A stretch of 64,000 nt of DNA from Monarcha castaneiventris obscurior (GCA_026261815.1 JAMPIT010000350.1:1922001-1986000), one strand, 5' to 3'. Positions 13,810 through 24,800 are shown, counted from the first letter of the stretch. Notes: generated from the letters alone by a model not told the origin. Made by a program: numbers and translations.

Positions 13810-14939
13810 TAAAGATCTTAGATTTCAATGAAGCTTTTAGTACGCTCACAGCACCCTTCTGAACAAAATGTCCAGCACACAGCTGGATAAACATGTCATA
13901 CAATCACAGTGAGCAACTTGTTCACAAGTTGGGCACGAAGGGTTACAGTGAAACGGGTGATATCAGACCTGTCACTAGTGGGGTTCCACAGGGCTCCATC
14001 TTAGGCCCTGTGTTCTTCAACATCTTCATAAATCACTTGAATGCAGGACTCAAAGATATACTAAGTTCGCCAATGATAGTAAATTGGGAGGAGCTATCGA
14101 CTCCCCTGAGGGCAGAGAGGCCGTGCAGAGAGACTTGGGCAGATCAGAGAGATGGGCAATCACCAGCCAGATGAAGTTCAACAAGGGAAAGTGCAGGATA
14201 CTGCACCTGGGATGGGGCAACCCTGGATGTATGGACAGACTGGGGAATGAGATGCTGGAGAGCAGAGCTGCAGAAAGGCACCTGGGGGTCCTGGTCAGTG
14301 GCAAGTTGGACATGAGCCAGCAGTGCCCTGGCAGCCAGGAGGGCCAGCCCTGTCCTGGGGGCATCAGGCACAGCATCGGCAGCTGGGCAAGGGAGGGGAT
14401 TGTCCTGCTCTGCTCTGCACTGGGGCAGCCTCACCTCCAGTGCTGGGGCAGTTCTGGGTGCCACGGTGTAAGAAAGACACTAAATTGTGTGTCCAAAGGA
14501 GGGCAACGAAGATGGTGAAGAGCCTGGAGGGGAAGCCATACAAGGAGTGGCTGAGGTCACTTGGGGTGTTCAGCCTGGAGAAGAGGAGACTGAGGAGAGA
14601 CCTCATTGCAGTTTGCAGCTTCCTCATGAGGGGAGGCAGAGGGGCAGACATTAACCTCTTCCTTTTGGTGCCCAGTGACAGGACCTGAGGGAATGGCCTG
14701 AATCTGTTTCAGGGGAGGTTTAGGTTGGGTATTAGGAAAAGGTTCTTCACCCAGAGGGTGGTTGGGCACTGGCACAGGCTCCCCAGGGAAGTGGTCACAG
14801 CACCAGCCTGGCAGAGTTCAAGAAGTGTTTGGTCAATGCTCTCAGGCACAAGGTGTGACTCTTGGGGATATACTGTGCAAGGCCAGGAGTTGAACTTGAT
14901 GATCCTTTTGGGTCCCTTCCAACTCAGAATATTCTATGA
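13810..14939 (+). mobile_element. CR1 LINE, 5'-truncated, 3' end intact
   Basis: The copy begins within the reverse-transcriptase domain (a segment reading LDFNEAFST) and continues through the diagnostic [10 protein letters not shown] motif at about 13980. The catalytic FADD-type motif reads FAND at 14066-14077 and sits in a different frame from [10 protein letters not shown], so a frameshift lies between them and one catalytic aspartate is lost. The later part contains the characteristic CR1 C-terminal and 3' UTR sequence, ending in the usual GGTCCCTTCCAACTC stretch and an ATTCTATGA tail with no poly(A). Truncation at the 5' end is typical of CR1. The element lies about 1.5 kb upstream of the GJB2 promoter island and is certainly inactive. 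Confidence 0.92.
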
Positions 14940-15984
14940 AGTCCAACTTAATTTTCTAAACCTCTAAGAGCAACGCCAAATTAACTTTGTCATTTTGCAG
15001 ATACACAAGTTCAAGTTTCTAGTAATTATTGTCTATACAAATGATTAGATCAGGTTTAAATGTTATTTAAGTCCCTACTGATGAAAGCATTTCTAGTTCC
15101 AGACGTATCACAAAAACAGGCTTAGTACTAAGTGTAACATACAGAGCTTTACTTCAGTATACAGTAATAAACAGCGTTTTCAGCTACTCAGACAAATTTT
15201 TATTATTTTTCATACACATCCTTTTAAACACAGCATTCATTTCTGGTAGGACTTTTTGTCAGTGTTTTGAAAAGCCAAGACTCTTTACTAAGTTGTAATC
15301 AAGCATCATTTAATAGAAGTCGCTCTTGGTTGGATACTTTGGGTGAAGTGCAGACTGTGTGAGGCAAACCTGAGCCTGAGAGCAACACTGGGTATACTTT
15401 ACAAGCGAAACCCAAGGTAAGGGCTTGCAGTGCTGATGCAAGTAATTCATGCCTGGCTGGCTTGGACTTTGTCCACAAAAGCTTTCCTTAAAGATGGGGC
15501 TTAAAGAGTACTATAATAAGAAGAAACTTTTTTTTTTTTGGTTTTGTTTTTTTACTGTGAACAACAGAGCTCAATCGCCGGACAACACCTAGTGACAGAA
15601 CTTCACATGGCGAGTAGCTCTTGAGTCACTCCTCATACTTCCTGCTAGATTACTTTCTCTCACAAAAACAACTTTAACCCCCACTCCCTTTGCGCAGTAG
15701 CAGTGAAATCAAGGCTGTGCACCCTAGTGAGGATTTACTTTTCAAAGGAAAAACAACCGTCTTACTTCTATCCTGCCCTTAGCTGCCTGATACCCTTGTC
15801 ATCCCTACATCTGGCTACCAAGATGCATTTTTTATTATCAATTCCTTAGCTAGTTTACCTATTCCTTGTCTTCCAAACTCGGGCCTTCCAAGAAGGTCTC
15901 AGAGGTTTCGTTCTCTAGCTCTACCTCACCCTAGAGAAAATCTAGAGCTACGTTTTATCTGACCATTGCCCGAACTTTCTCACG
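14940..15984. other. Intergenic DNA upstream of the GJB2 CpG island
   Basis: AT-rich sequence with a T run at about 15531-15552 and no convincing reading frame. Its position immediately 5' of the GJB2 island makes it a candidate for proximal regulatory sites, but I recognise none with confidence. Confidence 0.5.
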
Positions 15985-16230
15985 GTGACGATTTCCTCCG
16001 GCTGCCACGGCTCTGGGGCAGTTTCGGAGTGTTCCTCGGGACTAGATTTCCCTCCGGGACATGTCTTCTACCAACATTGGGAATCAGTCCCGGTGCAGGG
16101 CGGTATTTGCAGGGTACCGGGTCCGCTCGGGCCGATGTGCGCCCTGTGCTGACGGACGTCCCGGGCGAACCCGAGGGGGCTCCGGCGGGGGCACAGCCCC
16201 GCTCCGTCCGCAGCAGCTCCCGGCGCACGG

Positions 16231-16271
16231 CCAGGGCAGGGCAGGCCAGGGCAGGGCAGGGCAGGGCAGGA
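16231..16271 (+). repeat. (CAGGG)n short tandem repeat
   Basis: About seven CAGGG-type units with one GGCC interruption. The last four GGG runs are separated by only two bases (CA), which fits a G-quadruplex pattern on the plus strand. It sits about 120-160 bp upstream of the TTAAAA box of the probable GJB2 promoter. Confidence 0.85.
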
Positions 16272-16323
16272 CCCAGCGCCGGCAGCTCCGGCGGCTCCGG
16301 CGCAGCCCCCCGGCCCGGCCCGT

Positions 16324-16332
16324 CCCCGCCCC
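16324..16332 (+). promoter_or_regulatory. GJB2: GC box (Sp1/Sp3-type) of the probable GJB2 promoter
   Basis: CCCCGCCCC, the reverse complement of the Sp1 core GGGGCGGGG, lies 58 bases upstream of the TTAAAA box. From memory, the human GJB2 basal promoter has GC boxes about 81 and 93 bp upstream of the start site and a TTAAAA box about 24 bp upstream, which is nearly the same spacing. Function here is inferred. Confidence 0.5.
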
Positions 16333-16390
16333 TGCTTCCCACCGCCGCCTCCACGGGCGGCCGGAGGAGCGGGGGCCGGCGGGGGCCGGG

Positions 16391-16396
16391 TTAAAA
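16391..16396 (+). promoter_or_regulatory. GJB2: TTAAAA TATA-like box, probable GJB2 core promoter
   Basis: TTAAAA stands out as an AT-only hexamer inside an otherwise GC-rich island. The human GJB2 promoter is described with a TTAAAA box about 24 bp before the start site. By that spacing, transcription here would begin at about 16415-16420. No experimental start site is visible from sequence. Confidence 0.5.
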
Positions 16397-16419
16397 GCGG
16401 CGGCAGGTGAACGGGGAGG

Positions 16420-16624
16420 GACCTTAACGCTGCGGGGCGGCGAGGCTGGGACCGCCCGCTCCGTAAGCACCGGCGGACCTGGGAGCGGAGCAGCGGGGCG
16501 TCTGTCCCGTCCCGCCTGTCCCGCCGTGCCAGGCGAGGGTCCGGAGCAGCTCTCGCGTGTCCTGCCCAGCTTTGCCAGCTGAGGGTCCAGAGCGGCTTCC
16601 TCGTGTCCTGCCCGGCCGTGCCAG
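16420..16624 (+). other. GJB2: Candidate non-coding exon 1 of GJB2
   Basis: Start is inferred from the TTAAAA box. The end is one of two plausible donors: CCAG|GTGAAG after 16624, giving a first exon of about 205 bases, or CTCC|GTAAGC after 16462, giving a much shorter exon. Mammalian GJB2 has one non-coding exon of roughly 160-200 bases, which favours the later donor. The paired acceptor is at 18606-18607. The choice cannot be settled without transcript data. Confidence 0.3.
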
Positions 16625-16648
16625 GTGAAGGTCCGGACCGGCTCCCGC
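16511..16648 (+). repeat. 46-bp tandem repeat, three copies
   Basis: Three diverged copies with an exact 46-base period. Each contains a GCCAG-(G/C)-(C/T)GA-(G/A)GGTCC core (at about 16528, 16574 and 16620) followed by a GC-rich segment ending in CGTGT/CGTGCC. There are no indels between copies. Only the third copy has GT after CCAG and so could act as a splice donor. The array overlaps the end of the candidate GJB2 exon 1. Confidence 0.85.
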
Positions 16649-16661
16649 GTGCCGCACCAGT

Positions 16662-16686
16662 GGGATCGGGATCGGGATCGGGATCG
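16662..16686 (+). repeat. (GGGATC)n hexamer repeat
   Basis: Four tandem GGGATC units directly after the 46-bp array, inside the GJB2 CpG island. The four GGG runs also make it a possible G-quadruplex site. Confidence 0.85.
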
Positions 16687-17060
16687 TGCGCCTCTCCCGA
16701 GTGGGTGGCGGTCCGTGGAGTGTCCCGGAGTGGGGCTCGGGTCGGGGCCGTCCCGGCGGGAATGCGCTCGGAGAGGAGCGCTGCGGGGCCGGGGCAGGCG
16801 CGCTGCGGCCCCGACCCCCGGCAAGCCGCGCTTGGGCGGGGGCTGTCAGCCCGGGACCGGCGGGGTGGCGGGCCCGGGGCTGTGACTGCGGCCCCCCGGA
16901 CGTTCGGACCGCACAGCCCGTCCCGGGAGGAGCCGTCGGAGCTCCCGAGCCAGACCGGTGCTTGCCAGCGGTGCCCGCTGCCAGGAGCGGACGGCAGTCC
17001 TGCCGCTTGCCACCGCTGCAGGCTCGCAACCGCGCGGGAACTCGGCGGGATAAAGGTTGG

Positions 17061-18605
17061 CGCGGAGGGAAGGGAGAGGCTGGGATACAGCTACTAACTC
17101 CGGAGTGGGGATTCGGAGTGGTTTTCAGTAATGGTGTCTTGGTTGGCAAGTTGGGTGTCCGTGTAGACAGGCTCCCTACAGCCAGCTGTAGTGTTTCTGT
17201 AGTGGCAGATGAGCAGGGAGAAAAGTTTTTTCCCCCCAAAATTTGCAGGGCTAGTTCAGAACTGCAGTGCGAGACAGCATTTGGAACCCAGGCTGTTCAG
17301 TTCAGCGAGATGCACTTCCAGTACTTTCCTTCAATTGTGACTAGCCTCTTGTGAAGGTTTCATTGACTATGTTTTAATGACTATGCAACAGACATGACGA
17401 AATTCTTACCAGAACGATGCAGGCATCTGATCATAGCCTGCAGGTTAGATCAGTGTAAAACGTTGCATAAAATGGTGTCAGTTTCAGCAGAGACAAAGCA
17501 TGAGAATTCCCAGGAATTCCAGCCATCTTCTCAAAGTTGTTTTCTTTTTTGCGATACCCAGTTTCACCTTTCTGTATCACAGTAAATCTGACCTCTCCCT
17601 TTTGCCTGCAGGCTTGTCTGTACAAGCTAGGCCCTCGTACCAAGGGTATATGTTGGGGCACGTTTGTCCTTTGGTTGTGATGTAACTACACCAGGGTGAA
17701 AAGTTCTTTTTTTTTTCTCTCTCTGCTGTGTGAAAATGAGAGGTTTTTGTAAACTTTGGCCAGTGTTGTGTTGCAAGATACCAAGCTCTCTCCACGGCAC
17801 ACAGCCAGCACCAAGAGGAGATGGAGCTCTTATCCATGGCCTGGTGTGGCTCTCCCACACAGCTCAGTTCAGTCTAGCCTTGGGAGATGATGGACCAGCT
17901 ACACAGGTTCCTAGCTCGGGTTTCAGTGTTATGTCCACTTCAGTGATAGTTTCCAAATGGCTGCAATCAGTGAAACCTGAGCCCTGAGACTGAACTTCAG
18001 TAAAACTTGCTTTCAAAATGGCAAAGAGTGTGGATTTTAGTTTTTAAGAGTAGGAGGAAAGCTGAAATGAAGCTTCTCTGAGGTTTGACTTTCTGTATTC
18101 CACTGGTGTGTGATGGCATCTAGAAAATCAAAATAAACTCTTTAGCTGAGGGCATTTTCTTCTCAACTCTATGACTCTGCCTCCTTTTTTGGATGACATA
18201 GCAATGAATGTGGAAGGGCAGGCTCTGCTCTATCCGCCTTTGGCTGCTGGTTTGTGCTATATAAGCATGCAGCCCTGACAGAGCTGGCTTAAGGCTGTGC
18301 TGGCCTCAAGTGAGCTCACCAGTGCTGGCAAATTCAAACGTTGTACTTTTGAGATTAAGGGCCTTGCCTGAGCTGCAACAGAAAGCCTTGAAGGCCTGTT
18401 GGAGGTGTCTGGGTGGAGTGAGGGCTTCTGCTGAAGAAGGCCAAGTAGTACTTAACTCTGAGACAAAGCAGCTCAGCCTTCTAGGGCTGTGGTGTTGGCA
18501 AAGAAATCCTCTAAAAAATGCTAGAGGAAGTTCTCTTTTTCAGAGGTCTAGAGCTGATTTTTCACAATTTAGAAAGTGACCATTCTGTGTTTTGTGTCAT
18601 TCTGC
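17061..18605 (+). other. GJB2: Probable GJB2 intron 1
   Basis: AT-richer DNA between the CpG island and the coding exon, ending in a TTTTGTGTCATTCTGCAG acceptor. Nothing in it resembles a protein or RNA gene. The intron is much shorter than that of many genes, in line with the compact mammalian GJB2 gene. Confidence 0.55.
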
Positions 18606-18629
18606 AGGTAGAAGGACACAGAAAAGAAG
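18606..18629 (+). other. GJB2: GJB2 exon 2 splice acceptor and 5' leader
   Basis: The AG of TCATTCTGCAG is at 18606-18607, so exon 2 begins at 18608 and contributes 22 bases of leader before the ATG at 18630. In human GJB2 the corresponding boundary is at c.-22, known from the splice variant c.-23+1G>A. The matching leader length supports this acceptor as the real one. Confidence 0.75.
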
Positions 18630-19307
18630 ATGGACTGGGGAACTCTGCAGGCTGTTTTAGGAGGTGTAAATAAGCACTCCACCAGTATCGGGAAGATATG
18701 GCTCACAGTCCTCTTCATCTTCCGTATCATGATCCTGGTTGTGGCTGCAGAGAGAGTCTGGGGCGATGAACAACAAGATTTTGTCTGCAACACACTTCAG
18801 CCTGGCTGCAGAAATGTTTGCTATGATCACTTTTTCCCCATCTCTCACATCAGACTCTGGGCCCTGCAGCTGATCTTTGTCTCCACACCTGCACTACTGG
18901 TGGCCATGCATGTGGCTTACACCAGGCACGAGAAGAAAAGGCGGTTCAGAAATGGCGAGAAAATTGATATTGAAGAGCTAAAAAATGAGAAGATTCACAT
19001 TCGGGGCCCCCTGTGGTGGACATACACCAGCAGCATCTTCTTCAGGATCGTCTTTGAAGCCGTCTTCATGTACGTGTTCTATTACATGTACGATGGCTAC
19101 CAGATGCCTCGCCTGGTGAAGTGTGATGCTTGGCCCTGCCCCAACACTGTGGATTGTTTTGTGTCTCGGCCCACTGAGAAAACCACATTTACTATTTTCA
19201 TGCTTGCTGTATCTGGGATCTGCATGATGTTGAATCTGGCTGAGTTGTGCTACCTAGTGATAAAAATTTGCATGAAAGAATCCAGGAAAACAACAGTTTT
19301 GAAATAA
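18630..19307 (+). CDS. GJB2: Connexin 26 (gap junction beta-2)
   Basis: This encodes a complete 225-residue beta connexin, which forms hexameric hemichannels that dock into gap junctions passing ions and small metabolites between epithelial and inner-ear support cells. The four-helix plan is clear: N-terminal helix 1-20, membrane segments at about 21-40, 76-96, 128-150 and 187-209. Extracellular loop 1 has the CX6CX3C triad C53, C60, C64; loop 2 has CX4CX5C at C165, C170, C176. The second-loop segment [14 protein letters not shown] and the very short tail identify Cx26 rather than Cx30 (GJB6), which has a longer tail. The start has a strong context (AAGATGG). Compared with human Cx26 (226 residues) the cytoplasmic loop is four residues shorter and the tail is slightly longer and different (ends TTVLK). 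Coding is uninterrupted in a single exon, as in other vertebrates. Confidence 0.97.
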   Translation: MDWGTLQAVLGGVNKHSTSIGKIWLTVLFIFRIMILVVAAERVWGDEQQDFVCNTLQPGCRNVCYDHFFPISHIRLWALQLIFVSTPALLVAMHVAYTRHEKKRRFRNGEKIDIEELKNEKIHIRGPLWWTYTSSIFFRIVFEAVFMYVFYYMYDGYQMPRLVKCDAWPCPNTVDCFVSRPTEKTTFTIFMLAVSGICMMLNLAELCYLVIKICMKESRKTTVLK

Positions 19308-21870
19308 TTCCCCAGTTTCAGGATTTACTGGCTCCCCATTTCCCTTAAACTTTCTTAGGAGTAAGAAAACAATAAACAATATTTTCACACTCAAGGAAAA
19401 CAATAAAAATATGAATGCTCATTTGTGTTTTAAAAGTAATAGCCTCCCTGGGAAGCTGATGCAGAGGCAGGTTTTAAAGATCATAAGTTAATTCAATATT
19501 CCTGCATCTACAATTACAGAGAGCAGCCTCCTGGCACCAGCTTCTTCAAGTATGCCTACTGCTGGGATCCTGTTGTCGCTCTTCAAAAAGTGGGAGTGGA
19601 AAGGACCAGAGAAGGCTCTAGTGCTCAAAGGAGATCCAGGAATCACAAACACACTGTGTTGGCTCAGAGGCAAGCCAGTAACAAAAGTTTTAGGTTTAAA
19701 AGTGGGGTAAAGGATTTTTGGGGTATATCACAGCTTTTGAAAGGAAGAAGACAGGGAGGTGATTGTGTTCATAGTAGGTGTCCTCTCGAAGTAGTCTGGA
19801 GAGCAAGGAGATGGTGTAGGAACACAGATACTCTGGCAATGCATGCTATCAGCTTTGCTGGGCACCAGCATCTTTTTTTTTTCTTCTCATCTTGCCTGCA
19901 CTGAGAAGCATTTCCTTAAGGGTTGGCGGTGGCCAGTCTCAAGTGCCAGTGAATGCCATTAGGTCAATGCTGCCTCTCTGTAGTCACAGAGGCTGCAGCA
20001 GTGGGAGGAATGAAGTTCATTTTTCATTCTCTTGATCAGATGAAAAAAAGTATTGTCACCTCTAGGAAGGTGGAGGCAGTGCAACTGTCTCTTCCTTCTC
20101 TTGTTCTTCCCCCCAATACTTTGTGAAGAATCTCAGTACAGCAGACTTTATCTGATGAAGAGACCTTTTACCACCTAACTGTGCCTCACTCAGCTGTATA
20201 CTTTAAAACTTCTTTTTTTCAGTAAAAAACAAGGAAAAAAAGGGCTTTTTTTGCTCTGTTGATTATCCAAAAGAGGTGCTTCAACTTACAGCATGATATC
20301 CAGCGCTCCTTCCAGTGTTCCTTTTTTTCTATCTAGCCTGCACAGCTTTTCTTCATAAAACCTTTTCCCTATCTGAGGTACCTTTCAAATGAGTTGAGCA
20401 AACCACTCCCAGTCTCTCTGACATTCCACATTGTGAGATTAAATCACCATTCCTTTTCTTAGAGTTGGTCTAGCAGGAATTACAGACAGCTTGCAGAGCT
20501 AAAATAGCAAAGGAACCCACAAAGTTCACATTGCTGTGCTCCCATTGAACTCACTTCTAGAAAGCTGGCTGTTTCTCCTCCTTAGCTTTAATAACTGGCT
20601 TTCCCCCAAAATGAATGAGCGCTATCTCAGCTTCTCTACTTGTATTCATCTTTTACTGTACATTTAATTTTGTCACTGTTGGAGTAAACAAAGCTGCATG
20701 AATTAAGACCCATGACCCTTCACTGTGCACTGAAGGTGGAGCATAAACAGGTTTCCATTGCTTGTGAGCTACATCCAGTGTTACAACTTGACTACAGATG
20801 GAAATCTGTCATCTAAGAGGGAAGCAAGAAAACCATAAAAACAACACCATCCTCAGAACCATGAACAAAAAGATAGAAAGTCATTCATAATGAGCTGGAC
20901 TGGAAACTTAGACTGTGAAAACATCCTGAATTCAACTCCAAAGAACACAGTTTGGCACATACCAGGTTTGTGCTTGACAGAGTTCCTGCATTGTTTCATG
21001 TACAAGTACAAAGAGAACAAACTGGTCCCAGTGCTCTAGTATTACATTTCTTTTGTAACAATATTTTTTTTTCTGAAATTATAATTAAAGCACTCTTGTT
21101 GTGTCCGTTTTCTGTATTACTCGTATGTGCTGTGTGTTACCTAATGTGTCTAATTAAAATCTGTTTACCATAATGGAAAATGTCTGCACCAATACTGTAC
21201 TTAACAGCCATGGGTAGGGTAAGGATTTTAGCCTTCTGCTGCAGGTTGGTGTTTCAGCTGGTTACATTGCCTGTTATCCTGAGGTTTCCTGAGCTCACAG
21301 TGGAAGGTCACTTATGTGCTCTACTTAAAATCGAATATGCTGCTTAAGACAGCCTTGCAGCTGGAAAAGGCCAGTGATACCAGCTCCATAGGAAAAGAGT
21401 TTGTTTTCCTTGCCTACCTTTGGATTTAGCTGGAACTTGGAATGAGACACACCAAAACTGTTAACACTAACACTATGAAGTTATCTTCAACTAGCAATTT
21501 GGCAATCAGATTATCAGACAGGAAAAAAAGAACTGGGGAAAGTGTTTGGATGTAGCCAAGAGAGGGCTTTGATCCAGGACTGCAACATCAGGCAGTAATA
21601 GCTCTGAGATTTGTTTTCTGTGTATATTTAATTTGACTGAATAGCTGTTTTGCACGTGAAAAAGAATCAGATACTTTATAGGAACATGGGAATTGCACCT
21701 ATTTTTACATGTGCTACATGGCATAGCTGACCTTCAACAGATTGATCTCATACAGATTAAAATACATTGCTGTGTTGAAATTGTGTGTGTTCTTACCTGA
21801 AATGCACTAGTAGTGTCTGCATTTCTGGTACTTGGTTCCTAGGCTTTCCTCAGAATAAAGATTGCAAAGC
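19308..21870 (+). other. GJB2: GJB2 3' UTR and candidate poly(A) sites
   Basis: The stop codon is followed by AATAAA at 19371 and again at 19402, which could end a very short transcript. Further candidates are ATTAAA at about 21086 and AATAAA at 21854. Mammalian GJB2 has a 3' UTR of well over 1 kb, so a distal site is likely used as well. No coding sequence is seen in this stretch; which signals are used cannot be told from sequence. Confidence 0.45.
19371..19407 (+). terminator. GJB2: Two proximal AATAAA polyadenylation signals of GJB2
   Basis: AATAAA occurs at 19371-19376 and 19402-19407, 64 and 95 bases after the stop codon. A T/G-rich stretch (CATTTGTGTTTTAAAAG) follows the second, as expected of a cleavage region. 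Confidence 0.45.
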
Positions 21871-24800
21871 ATGTTGAAAACTTAAGCAACAAATCTGAGG
21901 TCATGACTGTAAAAGAGGCTGATTCCTTATTGTTCAGTGTCCAGTGTAGCCAGGATGTAAAGTGTCTAATAATGTGGTATCAGAACTGGGAAGTGTAAGA
22001 ATAGGACTGACTGAAATTATTCCTTGACTGAAATTGCCAGGAAAAATCACCATTGACTCTATCAGGTTAAACTTCCATCCAAAACCTTGAAACCAAAATG
22101 ACAAATGTTTGTCAGAAGAGGAAGGAGATGAGGGGAAGCAAACTTCATTAGTAAGTCATGGACCCAGACACAGAAAAAGTCCTAACTACCTTGGGAGAAA
22201 GACTGATTTAAGAGGAAATCAGAAGTACAAATCTTCTGTATTTATGACATCTGGAAGTCTAGAAGTACCTTTATTAAAGGTTTTCTTAGATAAAAATATT
22301 CGTTGGTTGTTTATAGTTATTATGAGCCAATGTACTAAGTTATTTTGTATCTGATAGGACAAATATAGAAAGAAATTATATGGTCAATACAGAGAAGAGC
22401 ATTCCTGTACTATGGAGGTTCAATTCAAAATAGCAACTCTGTTAGAAACTGCTTTATTTTTTAAAAAGTGTACTGCAGCAGTAAGCAACAGCTAAGAGCA
22501 CTTCAATAGAAACTAAAGTTGGTGAAAATTAATCTGGTTTTTTTCCCTAATTGTAATTTCTTCACCTGAAGATCAGGCTAATGGGTTTTACCATGCAACA
22601 AAATCACACTCAAAGAATTGCACTGTATTTTTGGTCACCTGTTCTGATATTCAGGACAGCCACTACCCTGACAGTTGTAAATTACAGGTTCATTTGATTT
22701 TTCACCATCTTACTATGTAAAGTGATTTGAACCTGTTTGCAGGCAGTGACAAGAGTAATGGTAACTATTTGAAGCTTAATGAGCTAAAACTAATGGTAAT
22801 GACTTTCAAGACAGTTCAGAAGGTACTTTTGTCCTTGTCACTTTTGTCCCTATTTGACCAACCTAGCTTATCACGGTCCTTTTCTCTTACAGAGTATATT
22901 TCTCTGCTGTAAAGCTGGCTTTGACCTGGCTATTTTCTATATAAAGTTTCCTAGCCACCAAAAGAAAGTCTTTATAACCTAGGTTTGGAAATGCATTGAT
23001 CATTAATTTGGAAGGCCCAGATGAGGAAACAAGTCACATCTCAGACTCTCCACCTCTGAGAACATTCCCTGCTCTTGCTATGTTTGGTCCCCTATCCTAC
23101 CCTAGATTTAAATGTCAGAATTGGTCACATCATTGCACTTACCTTCTCCCTTTTTCTGAGGAAAAAATTTAATCACTGCCACTAACTCAGAGATTATTTC
23201 ACATCTATCTTCTCTATGTATTTGAATAGCCAAATCCATTGTATTTGAATTAGCCATCTACTAAAATATATCCTCTACAAGAATACCACCAGGTAGACAG
23301 ATGCTTGCATAAGTCTTTGTGGTAAGGGAGTGATGCAGTATCAGTATGATATTCAGTTTAGGGAAGTGTGTTTTCAGTGAATTGAGAGGACTTGCAGAGT
23401 TGAGCCATGAATGACTGCAGGTTGTTGAACAGCAGCATATATTCTGCGTGCTGCTAAGAACCAGCATTTCACTCTTAGCCTGGCACAGTCCCCAGAAAAA
23501 GGAATACTTGTAGTGTGTGGTGCAGACACGCTGGTCTGAAGCAGGTGGCATTTTTCGATGGACAAGCTGTGCTGGGCAGGTTCGCTTGCTTATGCAAGAT
23601 GTATCTTTTCTGTTGTCTTGGCAATTACGGCAATTTAGACGTCAGCTAGGAAAGACAGTAGCAGGCTTAAAACTGTGAGTTGAGATCAATGAAATCTGGT
23701 TTAAAAGTGTTCTGCAGATAATCTTCTGTGGAGGTTCAATCTTTATGACAACACATAAAAACTCCCACACCACTCAGCAATCAACACATTAGCAGGAGGA
23801 ATGCTGCACTTCTGTTGGGATTGATTGGAAAACTTGCTGTTTGGTATCCAACTATCAACATTTCCTTTGTCACAATACTTCCTTCACTTGATTTGAAAGT
23901 ATTATGGCAGTCCTGGTACGCAGAGTCAACCCTGACTGTTCCTGAGTTCTCCCAATTGAAAGATAAAGGTGACAACTGCGTCATGTTCATAGGGATCAGA
24001 ACAGTTTAATCAAGCATTGTTTGTTAAGATCATTGCAACAAGTGCCAGAAAAAATGTAATTATTGTGTGGTAAAGATTTCAAACCTATTGTATGTTACAT
24101 CATTAGTGTAATGTCTGCTTACAGTTAGTCATGTCCCTGCCCGAGGTATTGCATCCTTTCCAAGGACTGAGGGTTTAATATACAGTTTAAACAGCTTCCA
24201 CAATCTGCCCAGCACAGATAAACAAAAACAGTCTATTCCCTTACCCACATACACGCTCACAGACACGGAGCAGCAAACTAACTAAATCAGTCCCTCACTG
24301 CTATCTGATAGAAGACTGAATGAGACATTGCAACATGGATTTGTCAGGCATAATTTCTGCCTATGCCATGACAGAAGCTTTTGTGTATTGCAGTAAAATA
24401 GTTATTAATGACTCATTGTCAGAGCATCAGGATCCACCAAATGGGATAAACTGTATGCAGCTGGGAGGAGCTGCAGGTACATGGGAAGACAAGGCTAGGA
24501 TTCAATAAGATCTTTATCACCGGGAGAAATGGTTTAACAATAGCAGTTTTAGAAGGTAGGAAGGTCTAAGTGGTTCTACTGTGAAACATGAAGCACTTGG
24601 AAAACTGTCAGATGGAGACCTGATCTGAAGCAAAGAACAGTTTTGTAAAGAAGAGCTGCAGTTTGTGGAAGATCATCGGTGGAACATGAGACAATAACCT
24701 GATTGACTGAAAAACATCATAGTGGTACTCATTAAAGGTTTGTCAAAACCAGGATGTTTGAAATTAAGTTTTCAGTCTTGTTAGCACTCAAAAATCTATT

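Larger units (their letters stand above)
15985..17060 (+). promoter_or_regulatory. GJB2: CpG island, probable GJB2 promoter and first exon
   Basis: Base composition changes abruptly from AT-rich to very GC- and CpG-rich here, then returns to AT-rich after about 17060. The island lies 1.6-2.6 kb upstream of the GJB2 coding exon, where the non-coding first exon of GJB2 is expected from the mammalian gene. It contains a TTAAAA box, GC boxes and short tandem repeats. Long open frames on both strands inside it are products of low stop-codon frequency in GC-rich DNA, not genes. Confidence 0.8.

Noticed and set aside
16084..17239. Minus-strand open frames of 246 and 271 codons in the GJB2 CpG island
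   Set aside because: Rich in P, R, G, A and S with repeats from the GC-rich DNA; overlapping open frames occur on several frames of both strands. No domain is seen.
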